Source: CAVUNY01 sp963843535
Lineage (GTDB): Bacteria; Chloroflexota; Anaerolineae; Anaerolineales; Anaerolineaceae
Length of the DNA stretch: 64,000 nucleotides
Assembly (NCBI GenBank): GCA_963843535.1
Contig: CAWJKU010000004.1
Coordinates: 248,001-312,000, forward strand
Direction: 5' to 3'
Within the stretch, counting starts at the first letter, position 1, and every line of letters starts with the position of its first letter. Position numbers and translations under genes: made by a program. Below the pieces are notes generated by a model. It was not told the origin of the DNA. It searched no databases and was given only the letters and a program-made list of their open reading frames with translations. Below, in pieces: positions 36,968-46,558 of the stretch.

Positions 36968-37946
36968 ATGACACTCCCGAAAGTATTTGTGACGCGGGCC
37001 ATCCCGCAGCCCGGGCTGGATATCTTGCAAAAAGTGGCTGCGGTGGATGTGTGGGAGGGCGAGCTGCCCCCGCCTTACGAGACGATCATCGAGCGCGGGC
37101 GCGGGGCGCAGGGTCTGCTGACCCTGCTGTCGGATCGAATTGACGGGGCTTTAATGGATGCGATCGGGCCGCAGCTCAAGGTGATCGCCCAATACGCGGT
37201 CGGTTTCGATAATATCGACATTGCCGCGGCGACCGCGCGCGGGATTCCGGTGGGCAACACTCCCGGGGTGCTGACCGAGACCACGGCTGATTTTGCCTGG
37301 GCGCTGCTCATGGCAGCCGGGCGGCGCGTGGCGGAAGGCGACCGCTTTACGCGGGCCGGACACTGGAAAACCTGGGGGCCGAGCATCTTGCTGGGGCGCG
37401 ACGTGTTCGGCGCAACCCTGGGGATCATCGGTTTCGGGCGGATCGGCCAGGCGGTAGCCCGGCGCGCCAGGGGTTTCAACATGCGCATCCTTTACTACGA
37501 CACCACCCGCAACAAGGCCGCCGAAGCCGAGCTGGGGGCAAAATACGCATCCTTTGAAAAGGTTTTGAGTGAAGCGGATTACCTCACCCTGCACACCGCT
37601 TTGTCCGCGGAGACTCGCCATCTGATCGGTTACAGCCAGTTCGCCTTGATGAAGTCCACCGCTGTTCTGGTGAACACTTCGCGCGGGCCGGTCGTTGATG
37701 AAGTTGGCCCTATACCACGCTCTCTCGACCGGGCAGATCGCCGGCGCCGGCCTGGATGTGACGGAGATAGAGCCGCTGCCGCTGGACAGCCCGCTGCTCC
37801 GCCTGGAAAATGTGATCCTGGCGCCGCATATCGCCAGCGCGAGCGTACAATCGCGCACCAAGATGGCCACCATGGCAGCGGAGAATATCGCCGCCGGGCT
37901 GGCAGGCAAGAAGCTCCCAACCTGCGCCAACCCGGAAGTATATTAA
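36968..37946 (+). pseudogene. D-2-hydroxyacid dehydrogenase (glyoxylate reductase-like), frame broken
   Basis: The N-terminal part has the Rossmann motif IIGFGRIGQAVARRA, the NTPGVLTETTADFAWALL segment and LVNTSRGPVVDE with the catalytic Arg. After GATGAAGTTGG (about 37700-37706) the sequence continues in the next frame as LALYHALSTGQIAGAGLDVTE with the Glu in EIEPLP and the His in APHIASAS. Removing one base gives 325 codons and the expected GPVVDELAL. It reduces glyoxylate or hydroxypyruvate, matching sugar-acid use. ATG at 36968 has AAGGAG before it. Confidence 0.85.
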
Positions 37947-38014
37947 GAAATTTCGCTTCTGGTAGGGGTGTTCGTACATGACACACCCCAGAATGGGGAA
38001 AAATCAAGAGGTTT

Positions 38015-38051
38015 GGGGATATTTTGCGGCAAGACGCCGCAAAATATCCCC
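38015..38051. repeat. Hairpin G between convergent genes
   Basis: A 16-base perfect stem GGGGATATTTTGCGGC around AAGAC. Same layout as the other hairpins. Downstream, 38060-38098 is a run of C- and G-rich sequence (CCCCGCCCCTGGGGGCGGGG). Confidence 0.85.
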
Positions 38052-38109
38052 GATTTCTCTTTCTCCCCGCCCCTGGGGGCGGGGTCGGGGGTGGGGGAGC
38101 ACTTGATTA

Positions 38110-38152
38110 TCAAGGACACACCCCGAATCTATTAATCGGGGTGTTGTCCTTG
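38110..38152. terminator. Bidirectional terminator-like hairpin
   Basis: TCAAGGACACACCCCGA pairs with TCGGGGTGTTGTCCTTGA around ATCTATTA, with one bulged base. Lies between the dehydrogenase (+) and the aldo/keto reductase (-) stops. Confidence 0.7.
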
Positions 38153-38162
38153 AATATTTATT

Positions 38163-39167
38163 TTAGGACCGCTGGGAGCTGCGAATCGTATTATAGGGAT
38201 ACGACATGACCGGCTCGCTGGCATTTTCCAGGCGCTCGAACTGGTCCGGTGTCAGCGCCCATCCGGCGGAGCCCAGGTTGCTTTCCAGCTGCTCCATCGT
38301 GCGCGCGCCGATGATCGGCGCGGTGACCCCCGGTTTTTGCAGCAGCCAGTTCACCGCCACCTGGGCGGGCTGCTTGCCCGTTTCCTTGGCAACGGCGAGC
38401 AGCACATCGATGATGCCCCAGGTGCGCTCGTTGGCATAGGCGGACCAGCTTTCGCTCCATCCTTTTTCTTCGGCGACCTGCACCCGGGTGCCCTCGGGCG
38501 GCTGCTGCATACCGCGCCGGTATTTACCGCTCAACCACCCGCCGCGCAGCGGGCTCCAGGGGATGATGCCGACCCCTTCATTGAGGCATACCGGCACCAC
38601 TTCCCATTCAATGACGCGTTCCAGCAAGTTGTACTGCGGTTGGAGGCAGGTAAACGGCTCCCAACCCATGCGGTTCGACAGGTCGATGGCTTTTTGCAGC
38701 TGCCAGCCGGAAAAATTGCTGGCGCCGATGTAGCGCACCTTGCCGGCCTTGACCAGGGTATCCAGGGCAGAAAGGGTTTCGGCCAGGGGAGTTTTCTCAT
38801 CCCAGCAGTGGACCTGGTACAGGTCGATATACTCGGTCCCCAGCCGGCGCAGGCTGGCTTCGACGCCTGCCAGGACGTGTTTGCGGGAAACGCCGACATC
38901 GTTTGGACCTGGGCCCATGTTGAAGCGCACCTTGGTAGCAATCACCAGGTCGTCGCGCTGTTTCTTTTTCAACCAGCGGCCCAAAATTTCCTCCGAAGCG
39001 CCGTGAGAATAGACATCAGCGGTGTCGATGAAATTACCACCGGCCTCGATAAAGCGGTCCAGCATGCGGAAGCTGTCTTCATCGCTGGTTTCGCGGCCAA
39101 AGGTCATAGCTCCCAGGCACAATTCGCTGACTTTGAGCCCGGTCTTGCCCATAAAACGATTGTTCAT
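38163..39167 (-). CDS. Aldo/keto reductase
   Basis: A 334-residue NADPH-dependent aldo/keto reductase. The tetrad is visible: Asp in FIDTADVYSHG, Tyr in the same motif, Lys in VIATKVRF and His in YQVHCWD. The C-terminal IPWSPLRGGWLSGKY and the GARTMEQLESN cofactor segment are typical of the YajO/Tas-type group. It reduces aldehydes or ketoses or detoxifies carbonyls. ATG at 39167 is chosen for the MNNRFMGKTGLKVSELCLG start, with GGAG before it; the longer frame to 39215 lacks one. It is convergent with the dehydrogenase gene. Confidence 0.9.
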   Translation of the reverse strand: MNNRFMGKTGLKVSELCLGAMTFGRETSDEDSFRMLDRFIEAGGNFIDTADVYSHGASEEILGRWLKKKQRDDLVIATKVRFNMGPGPNDVGVSRKHVLAGVEASLRRLGTEYIDLYQVHCWDEKTPLAETLSALDTLVKAGKVRYIGASNFSGWQLQKAIDLSNRMGWEPFTCLQPQYNLLERVIEWEVVPVCLNEGVGIIPWSPLRGGWLSGKYRRGMQQPPEGTRVQVAEEKGWSESWSAYANERTWGIIDVLLAVAKETGKQPAQVAVNWLLQKPGVTAPIIGARTMEQLESNLGSAGWALTPDQFERLENASEPVMSYPYNTIRSSQRS

Positions 39168-39311
39168 TGGATCTCCATTCTTTTCTGCCATTCGCCAATA
39201 CCCAGGCAGGATCAATAGGATAGCATTTAGAAATAGTATATACTAAATGACTGGCCTGGGAAATGGGGCGGACTGCCCCACCTCCAACCCCTCGCCGCAG
39301 CGCGGGAAGGG

Positions 39312-39398
39312 GGATATTTTGCAGCGCTGCGCTGCAAAATATCCATGAGCCAGGTTTATTTAAAGCTGGTCGTGTTGGCGCGGGCTACGCAAAACACT
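39312..39398. repeat. Hairpin H plus diverged GC-rich block
   Basis: A 14-base stem GGATATTTTGCAGC around GCTGC (39312-39344), then 39362-39398, a diverged reverse-oriented copy of the GC-rich block (AAAGCTGGTCGTGTTGGCGC). It lies in a divergent promoter region, 30 bases before the UxuA-like gene. In this copy the hairpin is on the opposite side of the block from copies B, C and I. Confidence 0.75.
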
Positions 39399-39427
39399 AC
39401 ATAACGTTATATGAGGAATGAACCAAG

Positions 39428-40409
39428 ATGATTAAGATTGCAGAAGTTTTCGCCCCTCACCAGGTTCACCTGTGGCGCATGGTCAAGCAGTGCGGGATCG
39501 ATGACGTGGTCGGGACGATGGATTTTCGTGGCGGTTTGGATGTCAGCCGGGAAGATCTTCCCTGGAGCTATATGTCTTTGCTGCGTTTGAAATCCGCCTA
39601 TGAAGACGCTGGCTTTACCATGGACGTGTTGGAGAGCCGCCCGCCGATGAATAAGGTCAAGCTGGGGCTGCCCGGACGGGATGAAGAAATCGAGCAGGTA
39701 ATCGATCTGATCCGCAACCTGGGTCGCCTGGGGGTGGGGGTGTGGTGCTACGAATGGATGCCGGTGTTCAACTGGATGCGCACCTCGACCACGGTTCCCG
39801 CCCGGGGCGGGGCGCTGGCGACCGGCTACGACCACGCATTGATGCGCCAGGCACCGCTCACCGAGTACGGCGAGGTCAGCGAAGAGCGCCTGTGGCAGAA
39901 CCTGAAATATTTTCTGGAGGCGATCGTTCCGGTGGCTGAAGAGGCCGGGGTCAGGCTGGCGATGCACCCCGACGATCCGCCCATTTCTCCCATCCGCGGC
40001 CTGGGCCGGATCATGCGCAGCATCGAAAATTTCCAGCGCCTGGTGGACCTGGTGCCCAGCCCGGTCAATGGGATCGGACTGTGCCAGGGGAACTTCACCC
40101 TGATGACAGATGACCTGCCGGGTGTGATCCGCCAATTCGGCAGGCAGGGAAAAATCTTCTTTGTTCACTTTCGCGATGTGCGCGGCACGGCCGAAAAGTT
40201 TGTCGAGACTTTCCACGATGAAGGCAAGACGGATATGGTGACCTGCATGCAGGCCTACAAAGAAATCGGTTATGAAGGGGTGTGCCGCCCGGACCACGTG
40301 CCGACCATGGAAGGAGACGATAACGATCAACCCATCCTATTCTGCCATCGGGCGCCTGTTCGCGATTGGCTACCTGAAAGGTTTGCGCGAAGCGGTATAT
40401 CATGCCTGA
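39428..40409 (+). pseudogene. Mannonate dehydratase-like (UxuA family) enzyme, frame broken near the end
   Basis: The main frame has the UxuA/xylose-isomerase-type TIM barrel: HLWRMVKQCGIDDVV, NWMRTST, LAMHPDDPP, GIGLCQGNF, FVHFRDVRG and RPDHVPTMEGD, which keep the metal-binding His and Asp of mannonate dehydratases. After about 40330-40337 (CAACCCATCC) the expected end SYSAIGRLFAIGYLKGLREAV continues in the next frame up to 40409. One base removed gives 326 codons. Such enzymes dehydrate D-mannonate in hexuronate breakdown. Only the last 25 or so residues are affected. Confidence 0.85.
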
Positions 40410-40421
40410 AAACACCGGATT

Positions 40422-40495
40422 GCTAGCGCGGGCCATGCAACATAATGTTTGGAGTGTTTATTAAAAATTGCGAAGCAATTTTTAATAAACACTCC
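40422..40495. repeat. Conserved block plus perfect hairpin I
   Basis: 40422-40450 is a shortened, diverged copy of the GC-rich block (GCTAGCGCGGGCCATGCAAC). It is followed by a 21-base perfect stem GGAGTGTTTATTAAAAATTGC with a GAA loop (40451-40495). The epimerase's ribosome site AAGGAG begins about 15 bases later. The dehydratase gene is thus flanked by two copies in the same orientation. Confidence 0.8.
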
Positions 40496-40521
40496 AAAAA
40501 CATCATTTAAGGAGTTTTGTT

Positions 40522-41536
40522 ATGATGCGAGTTCTGGTGACCGGCGGCAACGGCAACGTGGGAAAAGCAGCCGTTGCCCGGCTGGTAAAAAATGGGTTCT
40601 CGGTCAAGGTCATTGGCCGTACGGCAGGTGTTGAGATCCCGGGGGCGGGGTATGAGGTGTGTGATATCAACGACTACCCTCACCTGCGCGAAGCCGTGCG
40701 TGGTTTTGAGGCCATTGTCCATCTGGCGGCGATTCCATCACCATCCATGGGGACCAGCGACCAGGTGTTTTATGCCAATGTGCAGGGGACGTTCAACGTG
40801 TACAAGGCAGCCGAAGAAGAGGGCATCCGGCGGGTGGTGCAGGCTTGCTTCGATCAACGCGCTGGGGGTATTTTACGGCCGCAAGCCCGCCCCGATCCAT
40901 TACCTGCCGGTAGACGAGGACCATCCCTGCGTTTCCACCGATGTCTATTCGCTCTCCAAGCGCCTCATTGAGGATATCGGGGATTATTACTGGCGGCGGT
41001 CCGGCATCTCCGGCGTGGCCTACCGCCTGCCGTGGGTTGCCCCGGCCGGGTATCACGAGCTTAACCCAAGGCGCCAGGCGCGCGTGCGGGCGATCGTCGA
41101 GCGCCTGGCGGCGCTAAGTGCCGAAGAACGCCAGCAGTGGTTCCAACATGCCTGGCAGGAGTACAATGATTTACGCGCCCAGGGTATCCTGGAGAACCGC
41201 GCGCTGGCGCAGCAGATCAAATCCAAACGGCCCGAATTGCTGGGAGATGATTATTTCGCGATGGGCAGCCGGGTGAATTTCTGGACCTGCCTGGATGAGC
41301 GCGATTCAGCCCAGGCGATCGAGCTGGCCCTGGTGAAATCTTACGAGGGCAGCCATGCCTTATTTGTGAATGACGATCAAAACTGGACCGGGCTGCCGTC
41401 GCGCACGCTGGCGGAGCTGTTTTACCCGGATGTGGTAGATTTCAAATCCCCGCTTGCGGGGACCAGCACCCTGGTCAGCATTGACCGGGTGCGCGGTCTG
41501 CTCGGGTTCAAAGTGGAATATTCGTTTGGAGCATGA
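40522..41536 (+). pseudogene. NAD-dependent epimerase/dehydratase (SDR family), frame broken
   Basis: Extended SDR with VTGGNGNVGKAAVARL (cofactor loop), HLAAIPSP, and in the second frame SINALGVFYGR and the catalytic Tyr/Lys of YSLSKRLIED. The frame changes at about 40845-40853 (GCTTGCTTCG); removing one base gives 337 codons. The C-terminal half ends with YSFGA. It probably oxidises or epimerises a sugar or uronate (similar to uronate dehydrogenases). Behind AAGGAG, second gene of the sugar-acid operon; its stop overlaps the next start. Confidence 0.83.
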
Positions 41537-42908
41537 GCAAGATGGAATCGAACGACGATCTCGATAAGGTGCTGGATCACGTGAAAACCTGGTCGCGGCC
41601 TTCCCAATTAAAGATCACCGACATGCGCTTTGCCGATATCGCCGGCGCGCCGATGCACTGCACGCTGATGAAAATTTATACCAACCAGGGGCTGGTCGGG
41701 TACGGCGAAGTGCGCGACGCTGCCAGCAAAACCTACGCCCTGATGCTCAAGAGCCGCCTGCTGGGTGAAAATCCGTGCAATGTGGATAAGCTCTTCCGCC
41801 GGATCAAGCAGTTTGGCGGGCAGTCGCGCCAGGGGGGCGGGGTGAGCGGGATCGAGGTGGCACTGTGGGACCTGGCCGGAAAGGCATACGGCGTGCCGGT
41901 CTACCAGATGCTGGGCGGGAAGTTCCGCGATCGCATCCGCATCTACTGCGATACCGATGTTTCCGGCAAACCGGATGGGACCAGGATGGGCCAGGCGCTC
42001 AAGGTGCGCATGGAGCGCGGCTTTACCTTTCTCAAAATGGACCTGGGAATCGGCCAGCTGGCCGGCCAGCCGGGTACGCTTTCCGCGCCAGGCGGGCTGC
42101 TGGATGAAATGGCCGCGCTCAACCGCCGCCGGGGGGCAAAATACGCTGGAAGAGCGCTGGCTGCGCAACCGGGCCTATGACCTGAACAACGTGCCGCATC
42201 CTTTCACCGGGATTCACCTCACGGAAAAAGGACTGGACCAGCTGGAACAGTACGTGGCGGACGTGCGTGCGGCCATCGGGTATGAAATCCCGCTGGCGGT
42301 GGATCATATCGGGCATATCGGCCTGGAAGACTGCATCCGCCTGGGAAAACGCCTGGAAAAATTTAACCTGGCCTGGATCGAAGACCTGCTGCCGTGGCAG
42401 TACACCGAGCAGTACGTCGCAGCTGCGCCGGGCGATCCAGATCCCGGTGTGCACCGGGGAAGATATCTACCTTAAGGAAAATTTCCGGCCCCTGCTCGAA
42501 GCCGGCGGGGTTTCCGTGATCCACCCGGATGTACTTACCTCCGGCGGAATCCTGGAGAATAAGAAGATCGGCGACCTGGCCCAGGAGTTCGGCACAGCGA
42601 TGGCGATCCACATGGCCGAAAGCCCGATCGGCTGCATGGCGGCAGTGCACAGCGCCGCCGCGACTGAAAACTTCCTGGCATTGGAATTCCATTCGACCGA
42701 CATCCCCTGGTGGGATGAACTGGCCCGCGGCTTGCCGCGGCCGCTCGTCCGGCAGGGCTTTATTGAGGTGCCAGATGCCCCGGGATTGGGGATCGAAACC
42801 CTGGATGATGAAGTGATCCAGGCTCATCTTCATCCTGATTATCCAGGGCTGTGGGAAGACACGTCCGCCTGGGATCAGGAATGGTCGCACGACCGTTTGT
42901 GGAGCTGA
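41533..42908 (+). pseudogene. Mandelate racemase/muconate-lactonising-family sugar acid dehydratase, frame broken twice
   Basis: Enolase-superfamily member. In three frames it shows, in order, GLVGYGEVRDA, SGIEVALWDLAGKAYGVPV, then LAVDHIGHIG (first metal Asp), AWIEDLLPW (Glu) and PVCTGEDIYL (Glu), then HMAESPIGCMA with a His. Shifts lie near 42128-42140 (a run of G) and near 42418-42424 (GTCGCAGC, where GTGCAG is expected). One base removed at each gives 457 codons. It dehydrates an aldonate or uronate; the exact acid is not known. Confidence 0.83.
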
Positions 42909-42982
42909 TTTTCTCTCTATTCTTTGACCGCGGCTGAGGATCAGCCCGGCCAACCACGGCTATTTCTAGGAGGTTTTCTGCC

Positions 42983-43760
42983 ATGCCAAAATCACGCAGC
43001 TTTTCCATACCCGCCGACAAGATCCGGCACCTGGAGATCAGCGATACGGAACGGATTCGAGCGCTACCGCCGCGCGGGTTACGGCGGATGCGTCTCGGAT
43101 GCATTGAACCATCTGGGCGTGCGCGATTCGGTCTTCTCGCACCGTTTTTACGCCCTGCGCCAGGGCATGCAGCTGGTGGGGCGGGCCCTGCCGGTCAAAC
43201 TGCACACCCTGGTGTGGGATGAAATCACCGATGAAGAGCGCAAAATCCAGCAGGCAAAGTGGGAAGCCGAGGGCGGGCATCCGCAAAAACGCATGATGCG
43301 CGCTGTGGCCGAATCTGCAGCCAGGATCGATCCTGTGCTTTGACTGCGGCGGAGATATGCAGCCGGCCCATTTCGGCGAGATGAGCTGCCAGGTGGCTTT
43401 GCCCACGGCTGCCGCGGAATGCTGATCGCGGGCAACTGCCGGGATACACAGTACGTCTTGAAGATGCCCGATTTCCCGATTTTTAGTTTTGGAACCACCC
43501 CCAACGCCTTCGGCGGCTGGGCGGTGACCGATGTCAACGTGCCCATTATGCTCCCCGGGCATCTGGCCCATTACGTGCGGGTGTTCCCAGGCGATTTTAT
43601 CTTTGGGGATAACGATGGGGTGCAGTTGATCCCGGGCGAAATCGTGGATGAGGTGCTGCTGCAGGTGGAAGCGACTTTTGAAAAAGAGAATAAAGAACGT
43701 GAGCTGCTGGCATCCGGAATGTCGATTGACGAGGTGTACCGGCAGTTTGGGGTGCTGTGA
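42983..43760 (+). pseudogene. RraA-like (HMG/CHA aldolase family) protein, frame broken three times
   Basis: Fragments in changing frames give one RraA-family protein: MPKSRSFSIPADKIRHLE, then GYGGCVSDALNHLGVRDSVF, then CFDCGGDMQPAHFGE, then GCRGMLIAGNCRDTQYVLK and the end DGVQLIPGEIVDEV. Shifts fall at about 43048-43055, 43330-43336 and 43396-43400; the third changes the frame the other way. The GDxQPAHFGE and GNCRDT segments match the metal and substrate sites of 4-hydroxy-4-methyl-2-oxoglutarate aldolases. It could cleave a 2-oxo acid in sugar-acid breakdown. AGGAGG lies upstream. Confidence 0.8.
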
Positions 43761-43820
43761 TCCCTGCGTTAAAAGTAGCAGAATCACAGCCCTATTTCTC
43801 AATCCTCTGGAAAGGTGAGC

Positions 43821-44849
43821 ATGAAAACCCGCGCAACCACAGTCGCCATTCAAGGCGATGCCTTTACGATCAACGGCGAGCCCACTTACCCGGGACGCAC
43901 CTGGCAAGGCCATAAGATCGAAGGCCTGTTGATGAATTCACGCATGGTTCAGGGCATCTTCGATGATCTGAACCCAGACAGTCGCGGCAACTGGAATTAC
44001 CCGGATACGGGCGTTTGGGATCCAGACCGCAACACGGTTGAGTTTATTTCCGCCATGCCAGAATGGCACCAGTATGGATTGTTGGGTATCACTCTCAATT
44101 TACAAGGGGGCAGCCCGCGAGGCTATTCCAGGGAGCAGCCCTGGATAAACTCCGCGATTCGCGCTGACGGCAGCCTGCGCCCTGATTATATGGAGCGCTT
44201 GGAGCGTATCCTGGATCAAGCGGATGAGCTGGGAATGGTTGCCATCCTTGGGATTTTCTATTTCGGACAAGAAAAGGTTTTGAGTGGTCCGGACGCAATC
44301 CGCGCAGCTGTGGACAACGCCCTGGATTGGGTGCTGTCCCGCGGCTACCGCAATATCTTGATAGAAATCGACAATGAAAGCAACGTCCGTTATGTGCAGC
44401 CCCTGCTGCGCCCGGAAGGTGTCGATGAATTGATCGAACGCGCAAAAACCCGCACACTGGATGGAAGGCGGCTGCTGGTGGGGACCAGCTTCGGCGGCGG
44501 CTACATCCCGCCTGCGAATGTGGTCAGCGCTTCCGATTTCTTGCTGATCCACGGCAATGGGGTTGCCGATCCGCGCAAAATTGTGGAGATGGTTCGCCAG
44601 GTGCGCCGGGTGGCAGGCTACCGCACAATGCCGGTGCTGTACAATGAAGACGACCATTTCGATTTTGAGAAGCCATTCAACAATATGGTCGCCGCTGTCA
44701 GCCAGTATGCCGGCTGGGGTTACTTTGACTACCGAATGCCGGGGGAAGGATTTGGCGATGGATACCAGAGCGTGCCGGTGGATTGGGGCATCCATTCTGA
44801 ACGAAAAAAAGGTTTCTTTCAACTGTTGAAGGAAATCACAGGAGAATAG
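43821..44849 (+). CDS. Glycoside hydrolase-like TIM-barrel protein of uncertain family
   Basis: A 342-residue protein without a signal peptide. Likely catalytic sites are Glu in ILIEIDNESN (the NE pair of clan A glycosidases) and a later Glu in LYNEDDHF, about 90 residues on, which fits an acid/base and nucleophile. WTW-like aromatic segments (EWHQYGLLGITLNLQGG) resemble GH5/GH140-type barrels. No firm family is recognised. It lies in the sugar-acid operon and ends 7 bases before the next gene, so it probably acts on the same substrate. Confidence 0.65.
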   Translation: MKTRATTVAIQGDAFTINGEPTYPGRTWQGHKIEGLLMNSRMVQGIFDDLNPDSRGNWNYPDTGVWDPDRNTVEFISAMPEWHQYGLLGITLNLQGGSPRGYSREQPWINSAIRADGSLRPDYMERLERILDQADELGMVAILGIFYFGQEKVLSGPDAIRAAVDNALDWVLSRGYRNILIEIDNESNVRYVQPLLRPEGVDELIERAKTRTLDGRRLLVGTSFGGGYIPPANVVSASDFLLIHGNGVADPRKIVEMVRQVRRVAGYRTMPVLYNEDDHFDFEKPFNNMVAAVSQYAGWGYFDYRMPGEGFGDGYQSVPVDWGIHSERKKGFFQLLKEITGE

Positions 44850-44856
44850 AAAAAAT

Positions 44857-45819
44857 ATGGCCATCAAGCATTCCTTAATGATCGGCATGATGGGCAGAAT
44901 CGCGGACCGCTTCCATACCTACCAGGATGCAAAAGATTTACGCCAGCGGCTGGAGCTGGCCCGGCAGATCGCCATCGCGGACGGGATCGAAGTCACGTAT
45001 CCTACTGAGTTCGCCAATCGGGCCGAAGCCGTAAAAATCATTAAAGATTCCGGCTTCAAGCTGTCGGCGGTCAATCTCAATGTCAAATCCGAGAAACGCT
45101 GGCAAAGCGGCTCCTTCACCAGCCCGGATGCGGCGATCCGCCGCCAGGCGGTGCAGGAGATGAAAGCCGCCATGGATCTGGCGGTGGAATTCAACACCCA
45201 CATGGTTTCCTGCTGCCCATTAATTGACGGACACAACTATGCCTTCGAGGTCGATTACCTGAAACAGTGGGTCTGGTTGGAAGAAGGACTTGTCGAAGCC
45301 AGCAAACACCGCAGCGATGTGCGCATCAGCCTGGAATACAAGCTTAACGAATCGCGCAATTATAATTTGCTGTCCACCATGGGACGGGCGCTGTACCTGT
45401 GCCAGCGCATTCAGCAGCCGCACGTTGGCGTTACCATGGATGTGGGCCATGCGCTGATTGCCAAAGAAACCCCCGCCGAAGCCCTCAGCCTGGCGGCGAT
45501 GGCGGGCCGCCTGTTCTACGTGCACTTTAACGACAATGCCCGCGAGTGGGATTGGGACATGCTCCCCGGATCGGTCAATATCTGGGACCTGGTGGAAGTG
45601 ATGTTCTACCTGCGCCGCCTGAATTGGGATGGATGGTTTTCCTACGATGTGATCGTGCGCGACGGAGATATGGTCGAAGCCATGCGGGCCTCGATCGAGA
45701 TCGTCAAGTCCGCGGAGAAACTGGTCGATAAGATCGGGATGGACACGCTGGAGAACATGCTCAAGGAAGGTATCCCAGCCCGTGCATTCAGCCGCCTGTA
45801 TAAATCGCTGCTTGAATGA
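44857..45819 (+). CDS. Sugar phosphate isomerase/epimerase (xylose isomerase-like TIM barrel)
   Basis: A 320-residue AP-endonuclease-2/xylose-isomerase-fold protein. Metal-binding residues are seen in SLEYKLNESRNY (Glu), VTMDVGHALIA (Asp/His), YVHFNDNA (His/Asp) and near the end FSYDVIVRDGD. It interconverts ketoses and aldoses or 3-epimers. It is between the glycosidase-like gene and the lyxose isomerase, with 7- and short gaps, so these are co-transcribed. Confidence 0.87.
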   Translation: MAIKHSLMIGMMGRIADRFHTYQDAKDLRQRLELARQIAIADGIEVTYPTEFANRAEAVKIIKDSGFKLSAVNLNVKSEKRWQSGSFTSPDAAIRRQAVQEMKAAMDLAVEFNTHMVSCCPLIDGHNYAFEVDYLKQWVWLEEGLVEASKHRSDVRISLEYKLNESRNYNLLSTMGRALYLCQRIQQPHVGVTMDVGHALIAKETPAEALSLAAMAGRLFYVHFNDNAREWDWDMLPGSVNIWDLVEVMFYLRRLNWDGWFSYDVIVRDGDMVEAMRASIEIVKSAEKLVDKIGMDTLENMLKEGIPARAFSRLYKSLLE

Positions 45820-45941
45820 GTGAAAAATTATTAATCACTGTTGGTTTGATCGCCCGGGATGGATCGCGCGCGAGCTGGGCTGTGAGCCAGCCACCCCACT
45901 GCGGCGAGGATTTTGTTAGGATTGCCAGGGAAGGAATCAGA

Positions 45942-46487
45942 ATGATTACTCGTGCAGAAGTAGACCGCGCCCGGCAGCGCGCCGCAGAATTCCTGGCGCA
46001 GACCAGCCTGGCGTTAAGCGCAGTTGAAATTGACGGCATTGAAATTGCTGATTTTGGCTTGAGCGAGCTGGAAATCACCGGCGCGGAGATTCTAACTCTG
46101 GTCAATACCGGGCAAATCGTCGTCAAACTGCTGGTGCTCTTTCCCGGCCAGACCCTGCCGGAACATACCCACTTGCGCATTGGCAGCTACGCCGGCAAGG
46201 AAGAAACCATCCGCTGCGAGTGGGGAGAGCTCTATCTTCATACCTCGGGCAGTTCCACTCCTTCGCCCAGAAGCCAGCCGCCGGCCCACCGCCGGGGTAC
46301 GTATACCGTAGGGCATGAGTACGTTTTAAGGCCAGGAGAACAGGTTACCCTGGCGCCAGAAACCCCGCACTGGTTTCAGGGCGGGCCGCAGGGCGCAGTG
46401 ATTTGGAGCTTTACAACCAGGGCGGTGGACGTCAGGGATGTTTTTACCGATCCCGCCGTTGTGCGCCAGACGTTTATTGTGGAATGA
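45942..46487 (+). CDS. D-lyxose/D-mannose isomerase, YdaE-like cupin
   Basis: A 181-residue cupin protein very close in layout to Bacillus YdaE. Metal ligands lie in LPEHTHLR (two His), EETIRCEWG (Glu) and PHWFQGG (His). The end DVFTDPAVVR matches the family. It converts D-lyxose/xylulose and D-mannose/fructose, useful after beta-mannosidase action. An upstream frame adds 42 residues from 45816 overlapping the previous gene, but AAGGAA before 45942 and the family length favour this start. Confidence 0.85.
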   Translation: MITRAEVDRARQRAAEFLAQTSLALSAVEIDGIEIADFGLSELEITGAEILTLVNTGQIVVKLLVLFPGQTLPEHTHLRIGSYAGKEETIRCEWGELYLHTSGSSTPSPRSQPPAHRRGTYTVGHEYVLRPGEQVTLAPETPHWFQGGPQGAVIWSFTTRAVDVRDVFTDPAVVRQTFIVE

Positions 46488-46558
46488 TGGCAGCCTGGAT
46501 TAGAGTTGAACGGTGGCCAGCCGAAAGGTAAGGCGCCGATTTTTTCTTTGGAGAAACC

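Noticed and set aside
38337..39218. Open frame antisense to the aldo/keto reductase
   Set aside because: The minus strand has all four catalytic residues of the reductase; the plus frame shows no domain.
39407..40330. Long open frame antisense to the UxuA-like gene
   Set aside because: It has no recognisable domain and covers conserved dehydratase motifs on the plus strand.
17523..43760. Programmed +1 frameshifting in eight genes
   Set aside because: The sites share no slippery motif or stem-loop, and one change goes the other way; indels by error or decay are simpler.
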